Position numbers and translations under genes: made by a program. The notes below the pieces were generated by a model. The model was given only the letters and a program-made list of their open reading frames with translations. It was not told the origin of the DNA and made no database searches. This document shows positions 45,445 through 54,663 of a stretch of DNA of 64,000 nt, piece by piece; position 1 is the stretch's first letter, and each line of letters opens with the position of its first letter. Source of the stretch: Clostridium sp. OS1-26 (GTDB taxonomy: Bacteria > Bacillota > Clostridia > Clostridiales > Clostridiaceae); assembly GCF_030915445.1 (NCBI RefSeq), contig NZ_CP133264.1:2728001-2792000 (forward strand), in the 5' to 3' direction.

Positions 45445-45670
45445 TGAAAAACTCCCCCTAAAAGTAAATTATTACGAGCTTTGTTTAAATATATTATACA
45501 CTAATTTTTTGCATGGTTTATTGCTAAAAATGCTTATTATATTGCAAAAAATGCTTTACTAAAATTAAGCAATATTTTGGAGAATTGATTATAATCATAG
45601 AATATTTGAATTTAATTTGATAAAATATTAATTAAAAAATATCTATACTTTTAGATTAGGAGAGATTAGT

Positions 45671-46339
45671 ATGAGTAGCCATTTTGGTAATTTGCAAAAA
45701 ATAAGAAACGGTAAAAGAAAGTTTTCAATAACTCCATATATTCCAGGAGGATTTATAACTCCTGAAGCTCTTGAAAAAATAGCTCAAGTAACTAAAAAAT
45801 TTAATGGAGTTTTAAAAATAACTTCTGGTCAGAGAATTATGATAACAAATTTAGAGGAGAGCGATTTACCAGCTATATGGGAAGAGCTAGGTATGGAACC
45901 TGCTGTAAGAAAGCAAAACTCTGTTAAAAATGTGGAGATCTGTCCAGCTGGATTCTGTAAAAGATCAAAATACAACACTATAAGTACAGGTATGAAACTA
46001 GCAAGAAAATATCAATGGATGGATATGCCTTGTAGAACTAAAATAGGTGTTGCAGGCTGCAGAAATGCCTGTGGAAGTGTATATAGCAAAGATGTAGGCG
46101 TAATAGCAGATATTACAGGCTTTATGATAGTTGTAGGAGGTTCTGCAGGGTACAATCCTAGAATGGCAGATATCATAGCAGTAGATTTAAGTGAAGAGAA
46201 GGCATTAAGATTAGTAGATATAATTTTTGACTATTATAAAGAAACTGCAGAAGATGGAGAGAAATTAGGATTTTTTATTGATAGAATTGGAATAGAAAAT
46301 TTTAAAGCAGAAGTTTTAAAGAGGGCAGAACTCTTATAG
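45671..46339 (+). CDS. Half-size nitrite/sulfite reductase-like siroheme protein
   Basis: A 222-residue protein with one ferredoxin-like half domain (residues ~1-75; GGFITPEALEKIAQVTKKFN, SGQRIMITNLEE) and one siroheme/4Fe-4S domain. The cysteine set is visible: CPAGFC at ~95-100 and CRNAC in GVAGCRNACGSV at ~130-136. Full-size sulfite or nitrite reductases duplicate this unit; here only one copy exists. Comparable single-unit proteins are known from anaerobes and methanogens. Electron donor and true substrate are unknown. The start follows TTAGGAGAG. Confidence 0.8.
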   Translation: MSSHFGNLQKIRNGKRKFSITPYIPGGFITPEALEKIAQVTKKFNGVLKITSGQRIMITNLEESDLPAIWEELGMEPAVRKQNSVKNVEICPAGFCKRSKYNTISTGMKLARKYQWMDMPCRTKIGVAGCRNACGSVYSKDVGVIADITGFMIVVGGSAGYNPRMADIIAVDLSEEKALRLVDIIFDYYKETAEDGEKLGFFIDRIGIENFKAEVLKRAELL

Positions 46340-46547
46340 ATTTATAACGGAACAAGTTTTGTTCCGTTATTTTAATTTTATCTAATAAACTAGTCTTTCC
46401 TTAATTTAATCTGAAACATCTAATATATCATTGTAAAATATTGATTCAAAACTAAAGTCTAATTTAACAGCGGTTAATAGAATAAAATTTTTACATATGT
46501 AAATTATATAATAAGTAAAGCATTTTAATTTGGAATGGAGAATAGAG

Positions 46548-47087
46548 ATGAAAATAGGTCTTATAAGGCATTTTAAAGTAAATCTAAAAAAGAGTAGCTT
46601 TATGTCATCAAAAGAATATAATAAATATGTTTCAGATTATGATGTATCAGAAGTAATACCTAATGAGATTGTTGTTGATAAGGAATGGGATAAATGCTAT
46701 TGTAGTAGCCTAAGCAGAGCGATTACCACTGCTAAAACTGTATATGATGGTGAAATAATTATAACCGATAAGCTGGTAGAAATTCCATCAGCAGCGTGGA
46801 GAAACATTAGATTTAAAATACCTTATACTGTGTGGACTTTGCTGAATAGGCTTGCGTGGATTAGAAACCACGTTTCTCAGCCAGAGGGCAAAAAAACTAC
46901 ATTAAAAAGAGTCAATGAAATTTTGGATACAATACTAAGAGAAAAGAATAAATATATATTAATTGTAAGCCATGCTGGAACCCTTTATGAAGTACAAAAG
47001 ATATTAATTAAAAAAGGATTCAAAGGGAGCTACTTTATAAAGCCTAGAAATGGTAAATTATATACTTTTGAAAATAAAAAATACTGA
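46548..47087 (+). CDS. Histidine phosphatase (phosphoglycerate-mutase-like) family protein
   Basis: About 179 residues. The N-terminal active-site motif is KIGLIRHFKVN (RH with Phe in place of the usual Gly), an Arg/Ser-rich CYCSSLSRAITTAKTV follows, and the second His is in IVSHAGTLYEV. This is the histidine phosphatase fold; substrate unknown. A TTG at 46530 could extend the ORF, but the ATGGAGA stretch serves as ribosome site for the ATG at 46548. Monocistronic with a terminator. Confidence 0.75.
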   Translation: MKIGLIRHFKVNLKKSSFMSSKEYNKYVSDYDVSEVIPNEIVVDKEWDKCYCSSLSRAITTAKTVYDGEIIITDKLVEIPSAAWRNIRFKIPYTVWTLLNRLAWIRNHVSQPEGKKTTLKRVNEILDTILREKNKYILIVSHAGTLYEVQKILIKKGFKGSYFIKPRNGKLYTFENKKY

Positions 47088-47101
47088 TAAAAGATATATA
47101 T

Positions 47102-47138
47102 AACTATTTGTCTTAAATGAAGGCAAGTAGTTTTTTTT
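47102..47138 (+). terminator. Terminator after the histidine phosphatase gene
   Basis: AACTATTTGTCTT pairs with AAGGCAAGTAGTT (one bulge and G-T pairs), then a T8 tract. Confidence 0.8.
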
Positions 47139-47260
47139 ATTAGTGAAGTTGTCATATAATAAGTTAAATAGAAGGATTTTCAAATAATATGGCGAATAAA
47201 TACATAGCTGGAACTTAAAGTGAAAATAGAATTAAATGTAAGTAGACAGGGGGAGTTTAC

Positions 47261-49333
47261 ATGGGGAAAATAAAAAGTAAAATAACTGCAGCAATATTAT
47301 TCTGTACATTTGTAATAGCTGTGGTAGTAAGTACTGTATCTGGATATCAATCAGGGAAGGCAATAGAAAAGGAATCTAAGGATAAGCTTTTAGCTGTAAC
47401 AGAAAGCAATGCAAAGGATTTTACTACTTTAACCAGAGAGATAGAAAAAACTGTAGATTTTATATCTAATTCAGTATTATCAGACTTTGATTTATCAAAA
47501 GCTAAAAATGATGAAGGATATTTAAAACAATATGAAGATAAAATTGAGCCTATTATAAAAAAGATGGGTGAGACTACACCAGGAGTTGTTGGATCTTACA
47601 TATACTTAAATCCGGAATTGAGAAACTCACTGCATTATGTGTCTTATGATGATGCAGATAGAGATGGAACTTTCAAAAGAAAAACTTCATATGTTTTAGA
47701 AAATTTTAAAGAAGATAATAAGGATATGGGATGGTACTATGGATCAGTAAAAGCTAAAAAAGGGGCATGGAGTGATATTTATGTTGATATGCATTCAAAA
47801 ATTGAGATGATTTCCTATACTAAACCGGTATACGTAGACGATACACTAGTGGCGGTTGTAGGTATGGATATTTCCTTCGATCTTTTCCGTAATGCAATAA
47901 ATAAAATCAAACTCTATGATACGGGCTATGCATATCTTTTATCATCGGACTATAATTTTTTAGTTCATTCTAAATTTACTAGAAAAGATAACATGGCAAC
48001 AGTAGAAAATGGAACTTTAAAGAGTGTAATGGAAACGATTAAGAAGAATAAATCAGGGGTGATTGAATATAACTATGGTGGCAAAAGAATAGTTGGATAT
48101 TATACTATTCCTAATGGTTATATTCTAGCTGTTAGTGTTCCTTTTAATGAGGTACTAAAAAGCTTAAGCCAAATGAGGATTTTTGTATCTATAATAGTAA
48201 TTATAGGTATGGTTGTAGCGGCATTTATAGCAATGATAATTGCAAGTAGAATATCTAAGCCTCTTATGGAGGTAGTACAATTGTTAAATAAGATGTCTAA
48301 TTTAGATTTAACTGATGACAAAAGATATGGACACTTGTCACAAAATAAAGATGAAATTGGAGTTATGGTTAACTCCATGCATAATATGCAAAAGTCTCTA
48401 AGAGAAATAGTGGAAAACATTAAGTTAGGATCTAAGGAAGTAGCTTCCAGTGCTGAGAATTTGTCCAGCGTATCAGAGGAGAATGTAAGTTCAATAGAAT
48501 CAGTAGTAAAAGCTACGGATGAAATTGCAAAAGGTTCAGCTGACCTAGCGGTAAATATTGAGTCAGGTGCAGAAAAGTTAGATTTTTTAGCAAATGAAAT
48601 AAATAGTGTGGTTGAAGGTTCTAATATAATTAAAAAACATGTTGATGAAACTAGCAGTGTAAGTAGAGATGGATTAGACTATGTTAAAGAACTAGAAATT
48701 GCAGTAAAAGGTAATGTTGAGGTAGCAGATAAAGTAGCTAAGCAAGTTAATGATTTATACAATAAGTCTGAAATAATTAGTAGAATAACAGATACTATTA
48801 AGGCTGTTACAGACCAGGTTAATCTTCTTGCTTTAAATGCAGCTATTGAAGCAGCTAGAGCTGGAGAACAGGGGAAAGGCTTTGCAGTTGTTGCAGAGGA
48901 AATCAGAAAACTTGCAAGCGAGACAGCGGCTTCTACAGAAGAAATTGATGATATAATAAAAGAATTTAAATCAAATATTAATGACACTAATCTTAAAGTA
49001 GGTGAAGCAAAGGTAGCAATTGACCAGACGACTAATGTTTCAAAAAATACAGAAAAGGCTTTTGAGATGATTGACAAGTCAGTTTCAAGCGTAATACAGC
49101 AAATTGATAGTTTAATAGAGAATATAAATACTATAGGTAAAAATAAAAATGAAGTAATAGCAGCAATGGATAGCATATCAGCTATTTCACAACAAGTAGC
49201 TGCAACTAGTCAAGAAATTTCAAGTTCTTCACAAGAGCAATCAAGCAGTATGGAAAATATAGCTCAATCTTCAAATGAACTAAGTGTTATATCTTCAAAC
49301 TTAGAAGAATTAGTAGGTAAGTTCAGAACATAA
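47261..49333 (+). CDS. Methyl-accepting chemotaxis protein, dCache sensor
   Basis: A 690-residue receptor: helix ~8-28, large extracytoplasmic double-Cache sensor ~32-300 ([35 protein letters not shown], then [16 protein letters not shown]), second helix ~305-330, HAMP and signalling domain with [20 protein letters not shown] and [10 protein letters not shown]. dCache domains usually bind amino acids or related small ligands. It starts with ATG behind AGGGGGAG. Largest of four chemoreceptors in this window. Terminator at 49348. Confidence 0.9.
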   Translation: MGKIKSKITAAILFCTFVIAVVVSTVSGYQSGKAIEKESKDKLLAVTESNAKDFTTLTREIEKTVDFISNSVLSDFDLSKAKNDEGYLKQYEDKIEPIIKKMGETTPGVVGSYIYLNPELRNSLHYVSYDDADRDGTFKRKTSYVLENFKEDNKDMGWYYGSVKAKKGAWSDIYVDMHSKIEMISYTKPVYVDDTLVAVVGMDISFDLFRNAINKIKLYDTGYAYLLSSDYNFLVHSKFTRKDNMATVENGTLKSVMETIKKNKSGVIEYNYGGKRIVGYYTIPNGYILAVSVPFNEVLKSLSQMRIFVSIIVIIGMVVAAFIAMIIASRISKPLMEVVQLLNKMSNLDLTDDKRYGHLSQNKDEIGVMVNSMHNMQKSLREIVENIKLGSKEVASSAENLSSVSEENVSSIESVVKATDEIAKGSADLAVNIESGAEKLDFLANEINSVVEGSNIIKKHVDETSSVSRDGLDYVKELEIAVKGNVEVADKVAKQVNDLYNKSEIISRITDTIKAVTDQVNLLALNAAIEAARAGEQGKGFAVVAEEIRKLASETAASTEEIDDIIKEFKSNINDTNLKVGEAKVAIDQTTNVSKNTEKAFEMIDKSVSSVIQQIDSLIENINTIGKNKNEVIAAMDSISAISQQVAATSQEISSSSQEQSSSMENIAQSSNELSVISSNLEELVGKFRT

Positions 49334-49347
49334 TTGAAGAAAAAGAT

Positions 49348-49384
49348 AAAATGCAGAGAATGTTACTCTGCATTTTTATTTTTT
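49348..49384. terminator. Bidirectional terminator
   Basis: AAAATGCAGAG pairs with CTCTGCATTTT between the convergent chemoreceptor and CGGC genes; T-tracts exist on both strands. It overlaps the 3' end of the CGGC gene. Confidence 0.8.
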
Positions 49385-49710
49385 CGCTCTTTACCACCGT
49401 GAGTATATCCTATTACTTCAAAATTTTTAGAAAGTGTACTTAAAAATTCGTCATACCAAGGACACTTAGATCTTATGCATGATGATAAATGAATTGTGTC
49501 CACACCAATTTCTTTCATTCTTTCAGCTCTGCTTATAACCTGATCTATTGAATCTTCACTGCATCCGTTACAGTGAACGAAGCTTAACAGTTGAGACTCA
49601 TTGTCATAGTTCTCAAATGAAGCAGTTTTGTTATTAAAAGCTTTAAAACACCCTGAGCCAGAGCATCTTTTAGATACTTCAAAGCAATTTATAATACCTA
49701 TTTTTTTCAT
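49363..49710 (-). CDS. CGGC domain protein
   Basis: A 115-residue cysteine-rich cytoplasmic protein with the CGGC-domain pattern: KIGIINCFEVSKRCSGSGC, FVHCNGCSED, and HLSSCIRSKCPWYDEF. The central motif reads CNGC. The domain is thought to bind metal; function unknown. AAGGAG precedes the ATG. Transcribed alone. Confidence 0.75.
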   Translation of the reverse strand: MKKIGIINCFEVSKRCSGSGCFKAFNNKTASFENYDNESQLLSFVHCNGCSEDSIDQVISRAERMKEIGVDTIHLSSCIRSKCPWYDEFLSTLSKNFEVIGYTHGGKERKNKNAE

Positions 49711-49930
49711 CTAGTTTCTCCTTTATTGAGTGATACGCCTACATAACATAATATCATAAAAATAACTATTTCTATGTGACAACTATCACGAGCATTTAAT
49801 TTAAGAAATTTAATCAATATTAAAAACCATAATTCGAATTTAATGTTTCAGTTGATTAGCATTTAATTCTAAAATATAATAAATTATATACTAAAGTGTA
49901 AATAATTTATTAACTAAAGGTGGTTTTAGA

Positions 49931-50770
49931 ATGAAGTTAAGCGATGAAGAATATTTTTCAGCATTTAAGGTAGTATTTGATACTTTGCCAGATTTATTTA
50001 CATCAGATATGGCTATTTCTCTTACAGATTTAGAAAAATTTATATTAGTAAGACAAGCTAAATCTTTTAATTTAAATGTATTTGAAGGAATGGAATTGGT
50101 AAAGGGCGGTTCATCAGAAAAGGCAATTAGAACTAAAGAAAAACAAACAGCACGATATCCAAAGGATACTTTTGGATTCCCAATTATAGCCGCTTCTATT
50201 CCACTTGTAAATAACCATACCGGAAATGTAGTAGGCACTATAACTTATGGAGTATCTCTGGAAAAGGAAAACTTGGTCGGTGAAATGGTAAATGAAATAA
50301 GAGAGTTCTCAAGTGAATTAGCAGCTTCGTCGGAGGAAATGGCTAGTTCTGCTGAAGAGTTATCTTCAAATGCTCAAAACATTAATTCAGTAATAAGCGA
50401 TACCCAAACAGGTATTACTAATATGGATGATATACTAAAGTACATAAAAAGTATTGCGGATACAACTAACTTATTAGGTCTAAATGCTGCTATAGAAGCT
50501 GCGAGAGCCGGGGAGCATGGAAGGGGATTTTCTGTAGTGGCAGGTGAAATAAGAAAGTTAGCTTCAAATAGCAAGGACTCAACAGCTCAGATTAATGAAA
50601 CCCTAGTTAAAATTAAAGAAAATGTAAATAGTATACTTAGTTTTTTAAATGAGTTTACTTCAACAACAGAAAATCAAGCAGCACAGGCGGAACAAATAGC
50701 AAGTAGCAGTGAAAATCTTAATGAACTTTCACTTAAGCTTTCAAGGATTGCAGAAAATCTTAGTCAGTAA
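49931..50770 (+). CDS. Short cytoplasmic chemoreceptor
   Basis: A 279-residue soluble receptor. Residues ~1-115 are a sensor domain without membrane helices ([40 protein letters not shown]), like the cytoplasmic sensors linked to redox or sporulation-type signals. The rest is a short MCP hairpin with tip [20 protein letters not shown] and GEIRKLASN. Its truncated coiled coil puts it among small soluble MCPs. It may cluster with, or modulate, the membrane receptors. AAAGGTGG precedes the ATG. Confidence 0.85.
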   Translation: MKLSDEEYFSAFKVVFDTLPDLFTSDMAISLTDLEKFILVRQAKSFNLNVFEGMELVKGGSSEKAIRTKEKQTARYPKDTFGFPIIAASIPLVNNHTGNVVGTITYGVSLEKENLVGEMVNEIREFSSELAASSEEMASSAEELSSNAQNINSVISDTQTGITNMDDILKYIKSIADTTNLLGLNAAIEAARAGEHGRGFSVVAGEIRKLASNSKDSTAQINETLVKIKENVNSILSFLNEFTSTTENQAAQAEQIASSSENLNELSLKLSRIAENLSQ

Positions 50771-50785
50771 AATAAAGTGAAACTT

Positions 50786-50934
50786 ACTTCAGGTGGGGTT
50801 TTAGACTCCATCTGAAGTTTAGTTGAACGAATCCAGGGACGTAGCCGCTCTTTACCCCCACCTTGGAGAGGATGGGAGTATTAGAGCGGGTAGTCATCGG
50901 ATAAATCCACAAGTATAAGAACTTGTGGATTTTG
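50786..50934 (+). ncRNA. Structured stretch of unknown type between convergent genes
   Basis: Three hairpins occur in a row: a long imperfect one at 50786-50820 (ACTTCAGGTGGGGT with ACTCCATCTGAAGT), a second with arms CCGCTCT/AGAGCGG enclosing CCCCCACC and GGATGGGAG (about 50839-50888), and a terminator-like ATCCACAAGT/ACTTGTGGAT followed by TTTT at 50905-50934. The middle is much richer in G+C than surrounding DNA. It may be a small RNA or a run of terminators. Confidence 0.4.
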
Positions 50935-50948
50935 TATATCAATTAAAT

Positions 50949-51701
50949 CTATCTCATTATTCCATAAAGCATTTTACCTGCTACAGCAAGAGACATTGTT
51001 ACAAATATAGGTTTTATAACCTTAGCTCCTTTATTTAGTGCAACTTTAGTCCCAAGTCTTGCACCTAATATCATAAATATTGCTATTGGTATACCTAATT
51101 TTAAATTAATTTGTCCTCTCATAGCAAACATTATTACTGCAGCAACATTTCCTACAAAATTTAAAGACTTACAGTTGCCGCCTGCCCTGACAAAGTCAAA
51201 CCCAAATATATTTATTAGGCCAAATATTAAAAAAGAGCCTACACCAGCTCCTAAAAATCCATCATAGAAGCCTAAACATAGAGCAAGAATAATACCTAAT
51301 GTTATATTTTTTCTTGAAAAGCCACTAAATCTATCTTCCATACCAGCAGTTTTCGAAAACAAGCTATATATCCCTACAAATAGCAAGAGTATAAGAACTA
51401 TGGTATTAAGATAATTTCCATTTATTTTAAGTACAGTGTTTACTCCTAAGATAGCTCCTAAAAAACTAAAAGGGGCTAAAATCTTTAAGAGATAAAAATC
51501 TACTTTATCAGATTGAGCAAATTTTATGGTACTAATAAGTGTAGAACAGCAAGAGCAAAATTTATTTGTTCCAAGTACTAAATGAGGTGGAAGACCTGAA
51601 AGTAAAAAAGCTGATAAACTAATAATTCCTCCTCCTCCTGATATACAATCTATAAAACCAGCAAGAAATCCAGCAATGCATAAAAATATTAAAGTATTAA
51701 T
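50949..51701 (-). CDS. TSUP-family membrane exporter (TauE/SafE type), ATT start
   Basis: About 250 residues with seven or eight helices and strong similarity along its whole length to the paralogue at 59296 (both have GTNKF, ILGVNTVL, YLNTIVLILLLFVGIYSLFSK and KPIFVTMSLAVA). The first in-frame ATG/GTG/TTG appears only halfway (51386). Upstream the frame is open to the ribosome site GAGGAGGGG, and the only codon at proper spacing is ATT (51699-51701), aligning with residue 2 of the paralogue. I therefore propose a rare ATT start. TSUP proteins move sulfite, sulfonates or other organic anions. The next gene, divergent, is a TetR regulator. Confidence 0.7.
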   Translation of the reverse strand: MNTLIFLCIAGFLAGFIDCISGGGGIISLSAFLLSGLPPHLVLGTNKFCSCCSTLISTIKFAQSDKVDFYLLKILAPFSFLGAILGVNTVLKINGNYLNTIVLILLLFVGIYSLFSKTAGMEDRFSGFSRKNITLGIILALCLGFYDGFLGAGVGSFLIFGLINIFGFDFVRAGGNCKSLNFVGNVAAVIMFAMRGQINLKLGIPIAIFMILGARLGTKVALNKGAKVIKPIFVTMSLAVAGKMLYGIMR

Positions 51702-51734
51702 AAAAATCCCCTCCTCAAGTAAGTGATATATGGT

Positions 51735-52007
51735 AATAGGCGGTCAGTTAACTTTCTGGTTATTTCGCCTATATAAGATTATAATTCTAAAAGTTATCAC
51801 ATCCATCTTATATTTATAATTGTAGCAGAGGGGAAACCATATAAAAAATATTTAATACATATTATAGGTATATGAAAAAGATATACATGTCCTTTTGTAT
51901 AAGCGAAATACCTAGGTTAGGTATATATCTAATATGGATAATTAGCTTAATCAAGGTACTCCTATGAATATCGCTAATAAGTTAAGTACCCAAGGTGGAT
52001 ATCTATA
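51735..52007. repeat. Degenerate repeat region: family-1 fragment plus family-2 palindrome
   Basis: Near 51740-51775 the core CAGTTAACTTTCTGGTTAT resembles a family-1 end. From about 51880 a family-2 copy ends with CGCTAATAAGTTAAGTACCC and GGTGGATATCTATA (52007), closely matching the right half of the repeat at 5634-5784. It fills much of the 414-bp gap between the TSUP and TetR genes. Confidence 0.55.
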
Positions 52008-52056
52008 GGGAAACTAACTTTGAATCATACATATTTAACAAATTTGACCAGTGTTG

Positions 52057-52099
52057 TTGACAGAAAAGTATGAATATGATATATTGTGAACAGAGTTCA
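52057..52099 (+). promoter_or_regulatory. Promoter and probable operator of the TetR gene
   Basis: TTGACA (52057-52062), 17-bp spacer, TATATT (52080-52085). Directly after the -10 lies the perfect palindrome TGAACAGAGTTCA (52087-52099), where a bound repressor would cover the transcription start. Likely site for the TetR protein itself. Confidence 0.7.
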
Positions 52100-52115
52100 T
52101 TAATGGGAGGATAAA

Positions 52116-52652
52116 ATGCCAAAGTTAATTGAAAATGCCAAGGAAAAAATAATAATCCAAGGAAGAAAAACTCTTTTAGAAGAGGGATATAAAGGTCTGA
52201 ATATAAGAGAAATTGCCAAGCAGTGTGAAATAGGAACAGGAACCTTTTATAATTATTTTAGAAATAAAATAGAGCTTGTAATAGAAATTTTTCAAGATGA
52301 TTGGAATAAAACCTTGAATATTATAGAAAACTTAAAGTTAACTGATGAACCTTTTAAAGAAAAAGTAAGAAAAATATATGAGTCTTTACAGGGCTTTGTA
52401 GATGATTATATTTCAATTTTTTATGAAATTGCGAATGAGGAAGAGCAAGGATATCACTGTAGAGAAAAAGATAGCTTTACAAAGTTGTATGCAAAGATAG
52501 GAGAATTAATTGAACTTGAGAGAAGAAAAGGAAACATAACATCTAAACTTGATTCCGAAAAACTCTCTTATCTTATTATTTCTAATCTTACATATTTAAG
52601 CAAAAATAAATATATGTCGTTTGATGAACTTTATGATCATTTGAAAATATAA
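52116..52652 (+). CDS. TetR-family transcriptional regulator
   Basis: A 178-residue protein: the N-terminal TetR helix-turn-helix (EGYKGLNIREIAKQCEIGTG followed by TFYNYFRNKIELVIEIF), then a helical ligand-binding domain. AATGGGAGG precedes the ATG. It is divergent from the TSUP exporter gene and probably controls it and itself. Ligand unknown. A candidate operator overlaps its own promoter. Confidence 0.85.
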   Translation: MPKLIENAKEKIIIQGRKTLLEEGYKGLNIREIAKQCEIGTGTFYNYFRNKIELVIEIFQDDWNKTLNIIENLKLTDEPFKEKVRKIYESLQGFVDDYISIFYEIANEEEQGYHCREKDSFTKLYAKIGELIELERRKGNITSKLDSEKLSYLIISNLTYLSKNKYMSFDELYDHLKI

Positions 52653-52737
52653 ATTTTCTTAATTTACAGAAGGTTAAATACCATTATAATTACAAGAAAA
52701 AATAAAAAAGCTCTTATACTAAAATGTTAAAAAACTG

Positions 52738-52766
52738 TTTACTAATTATAAATGTTGCTGTATAAT
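52738..52766 (+). promoter_or_regulatory. Promoter of the lysine riboswitch-lysP transcript
   Basis: TTTACT (52738-52743), 17 bp, TATAAT (52761-52766). It leads into the riboswitch at about 52775-52784. Confidence 0.75.
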
Positions 52767-52783
52767 GGTTAACATAAGTGAAT

Positions 52784-52956
52784 AACTGAGGTAGAGGCGC
52801 GGGATTTAAGAGTAAAACTGCAGAGGTAAGCACAATGAAGTAGTTTGAAAGGAAATTTCGCCGAAGCGTACAGTAAATGCTTTAGTACTGTATAGCTGGG
52901 TTTGCATAGAATATATGCAAGACTGTCACAAATAGTATTTTGTGGTGAGCTATCAT
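52784..52956 (+). promoter_or_regulatory. Lysine riboswitch (L box)
   Basis: The conserved L-box blocks occur in order: GGTAGAGGCGCGG...AAGAGTAA, GCAGAGGTAAGCA, GAAAGGAAATTTCGCCGAAG, GCTGGGTTTGCA, GACTGTCAC and GGTGAGCTATCATT. The closing helix pairs GGTAG near 52790 with CTATC near 52950. A terminator follows at 53008, and then the permease gene. Lysine binding should favour termination and lower uptake. Confidence 0.93.
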
Positions 52957-53007
52957 TCGTTGTATATTAATATGTATGTTTTAGTAGTTAGTATAAATGC
53001 ATATTAA

Positions 53008-53039
53008 ATGCCTTGAGTGTATGCTCAAGGCATTTTTTT
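53008..53039 (+). terminator. Riboswitch-controlled terminator
   Basis: ATGCCTTGAG pairs with CTCAAGGCAT, followed by T7. Confidence 0.9.
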
Positions 53040-53040
53040 A

Positions 53041-53112
53041 CGTTAAGCAGGCATCCAAAATCTGTGATTTTGTGATGATCGCTTACTCATTCGACTGATG
53101 GAGAAGGAGTTT
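53041..53112. repeat. Seventy-bp block shared with the centre of the 43947 repeat
   Basis: CGTTAAGCAGGCATCCAAAA through GATCGCTTACTC to GAAGGAGTTTCAT matches 44010-44083 at most positions. It has inverted-repeat character (AAAATCTGTGATTTT). It lies between the riboswitch terminator and lysP, so it is part of the lysP leader. Confidence 0.6.
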
Positions 53113-53175
53113 CATTTCTAATCTTAGTTATTTCACTTATCGGAATAAATAAAAGCCGGTAAGGAGGAAAAATTT

Positions 53176-54618
53176 ATGCAAAACGCAGTAGAGCAAAATG
53201 CTCAGACTTCTAATGAACTTAAAAGAAGTTTGAAGGCAAGACATCTAAATATGATTGCAATGGGAGGCGCAATTGGGACAGGTATATTTTTAGCCCTTGG
53301 CGCTACAATTAAACAAGCTGGTCCTGGTGGAGCGCTAGTTGCATATGGTTGTATAGGTATTATGGTTTATTTCTTGATGACTAGTTTGGGGGAAATGGCA
53401 ACATTCATGCCAGATTCAGGTTCCTTTGGAACATATGCGTCAAAATTTGTTGATCCTGCTTTTGGATTTGCAATGGGCTGGAATTATTGGTATAACTGGG
53501 CTATTACAGTTGCAGCAGAAATGGTTGCAGGTGCCCTTCTTATGAAGTTTTGGTTTCCAGGTGTGCCAGCCCTTGTATGGAGTGTTTTATTTCTTGTATT
53601 AATAGTTGGACTTAATCTTTTATCAGCAAGAGCCTATGGTGAATCAGAATATTGGTTTGCAAGCATTAAAGTAATTACAGTTATTATATTTATACTAGTA
53701 GGTGTTGCAACAATAGTTGGAATAATAGGTGGACATGCTGTAGGATTTAAAAATTTTACAGTTGGTGAAGCACCATTTGTTGGTGGAGTTAAATCAATTT
53801 TCATGGTATTCTTAATTGCTGGTTTCTCATTCCAAGGAACAGAGCTTGTTGGTATAGCTGCTGGAGAAAGTGAAAATCCAGAAGAAAATATACCTAAAGC
53901 AATAAATACAATCTTTTGGAGAATTTTAATATTTTATATAGGAACGATATTTGTTGTTGGAGCATTAATTCCTTATACAGATGCCGGAGTTGATACAAGC
54001 CCATTCACACTAGTATTCCAAAGAGCTGGTATAGCTGCAGCGGCATCATTAATGAATGCAGTTATCTTAACTTCAGTATTATCAGCAGGAAACTCAGGAA
54101 TGTATGCTTCAAGCAGAATGTTATATGCAATGGCTAAGGATGGTAAAGCACCAGCATGGCTTGCAAAGGTTAATTCTAGAGGAGTTCCTATAAATTCATT
54201 AATAATAACTACAATAGTAGCATCTCTTTGTTTCTTAACAGGTCTTTATGCAGAAACTACAGTTTATGTATGGCTTGTAGCGGCATCAGGACTTGCAGGC
54301 TTTGTCGCATGGTTAGGTATAGCGCTATGCCACTACCGTTTCCGCAAAGCTTATGTTGCTCAAGGACGTGACTTGAAAAAATTAAAATATGTTGCAAAGT
54401 TATTTCCATTAGGACCAGTAATAGCAATGGTGTTATGTATAGTTGTTACTTTAGGACAGGGCCTTAGCTATTTTGAAGCTGATAAAATAGATTGGAATGG
54501 GGTAATTTCATCATATATCGGACTACCATTGTTTATAGGATTATGGTGGGGTTATAAGAGGAAGCATAAGACAAAAGTTATCGATTTAATGGAAGTTGAT
54601 TTTAACACTACTGAATAA
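53176..54618 (+). CDS. lysP: Lysine-specific permease, amino-acid permease (APC) family
   Basis: A 480-residue protein with twelve helices. It starts ...LKRSLKARHLNMIAMGGAIG, the hallmark of the AAT group of APC permeases, and has FGTYASKFVDPAFGFAMGWN, FQGTELVGIAAGESENPEEN and MYASSRMLYAMAKDGKAPAW. Lysine specificity is supported by the L box in its leader. A clear TAAGGAGG ribosome site precedes the ATG. Transcribed alone with a terminator at 54616. Confidence 0.93.
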   Translation: MQNAVEQNAQTSNELKRSLKARHLNMIAMGGAIGTGIFLALGATIKQAGPGGALVAYGCIGIMVYFLMTSLGEMATFMPDSGSFGTYASKFVDPAFGFAMGWNYWYNWAITVAAEMVAGALLMKFWFPGVPALVWSVLFLVLIVGLNLLSARAYGESEYWFASIKVITVIIFILVGVATIVGIIGGHAVGFKNFTVGEAPFVGGVKSIFMVFLIAGFSFQGTELVGIAAGESENPEENIPKAINTIFWRILIFYIGTIFVVGALIPYTDAGVDTSPFTLVFQRAGIAAAASLMNAVILTSVLSAGNSGMYASSRMLYAMAKDGKAPAWLAKVNSRGVPINSLIITTIVASLCFLTGLYAETTVYVWLVAASGLAGFVAWLGIALCHYRFRKAYVAQGRDLKKLKYVAKLFPLGPVIAMVLCIVVTLGQGLSYFEADKIDWNGVISSYIGLPLFIGLWWGYKRKHKTKVIDLMEVDFNTTE

Positions 54619-54663
54619 TAATATAAAAAGGCCGCATTAATTGCGGTCTTTTTATATTATTAT
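54616..54663 (+). terminator. Terminator of lysP
   Basis: AATAATATAAAAAGGCCGCA pairs with TGCGGTCTTTTTATATTATT. Very long stem. Confidence 0.85.

Noticed and set aside
48679..49176. Long antisense ORFs within the chemoreceptor genes (also 33267-33560, 63705-63911)
   Set aside because: They mirror the conserved coiled-coil coding strand and have no ribosome sites or recognisable domains.
50949..51386. TSUP gene as a 145-residue truncated protein starting at TTG 51386
   Set aside because: The frame upstream encodes the full N-terminus matching the paralogue at 59296, so the gene is not truncated.
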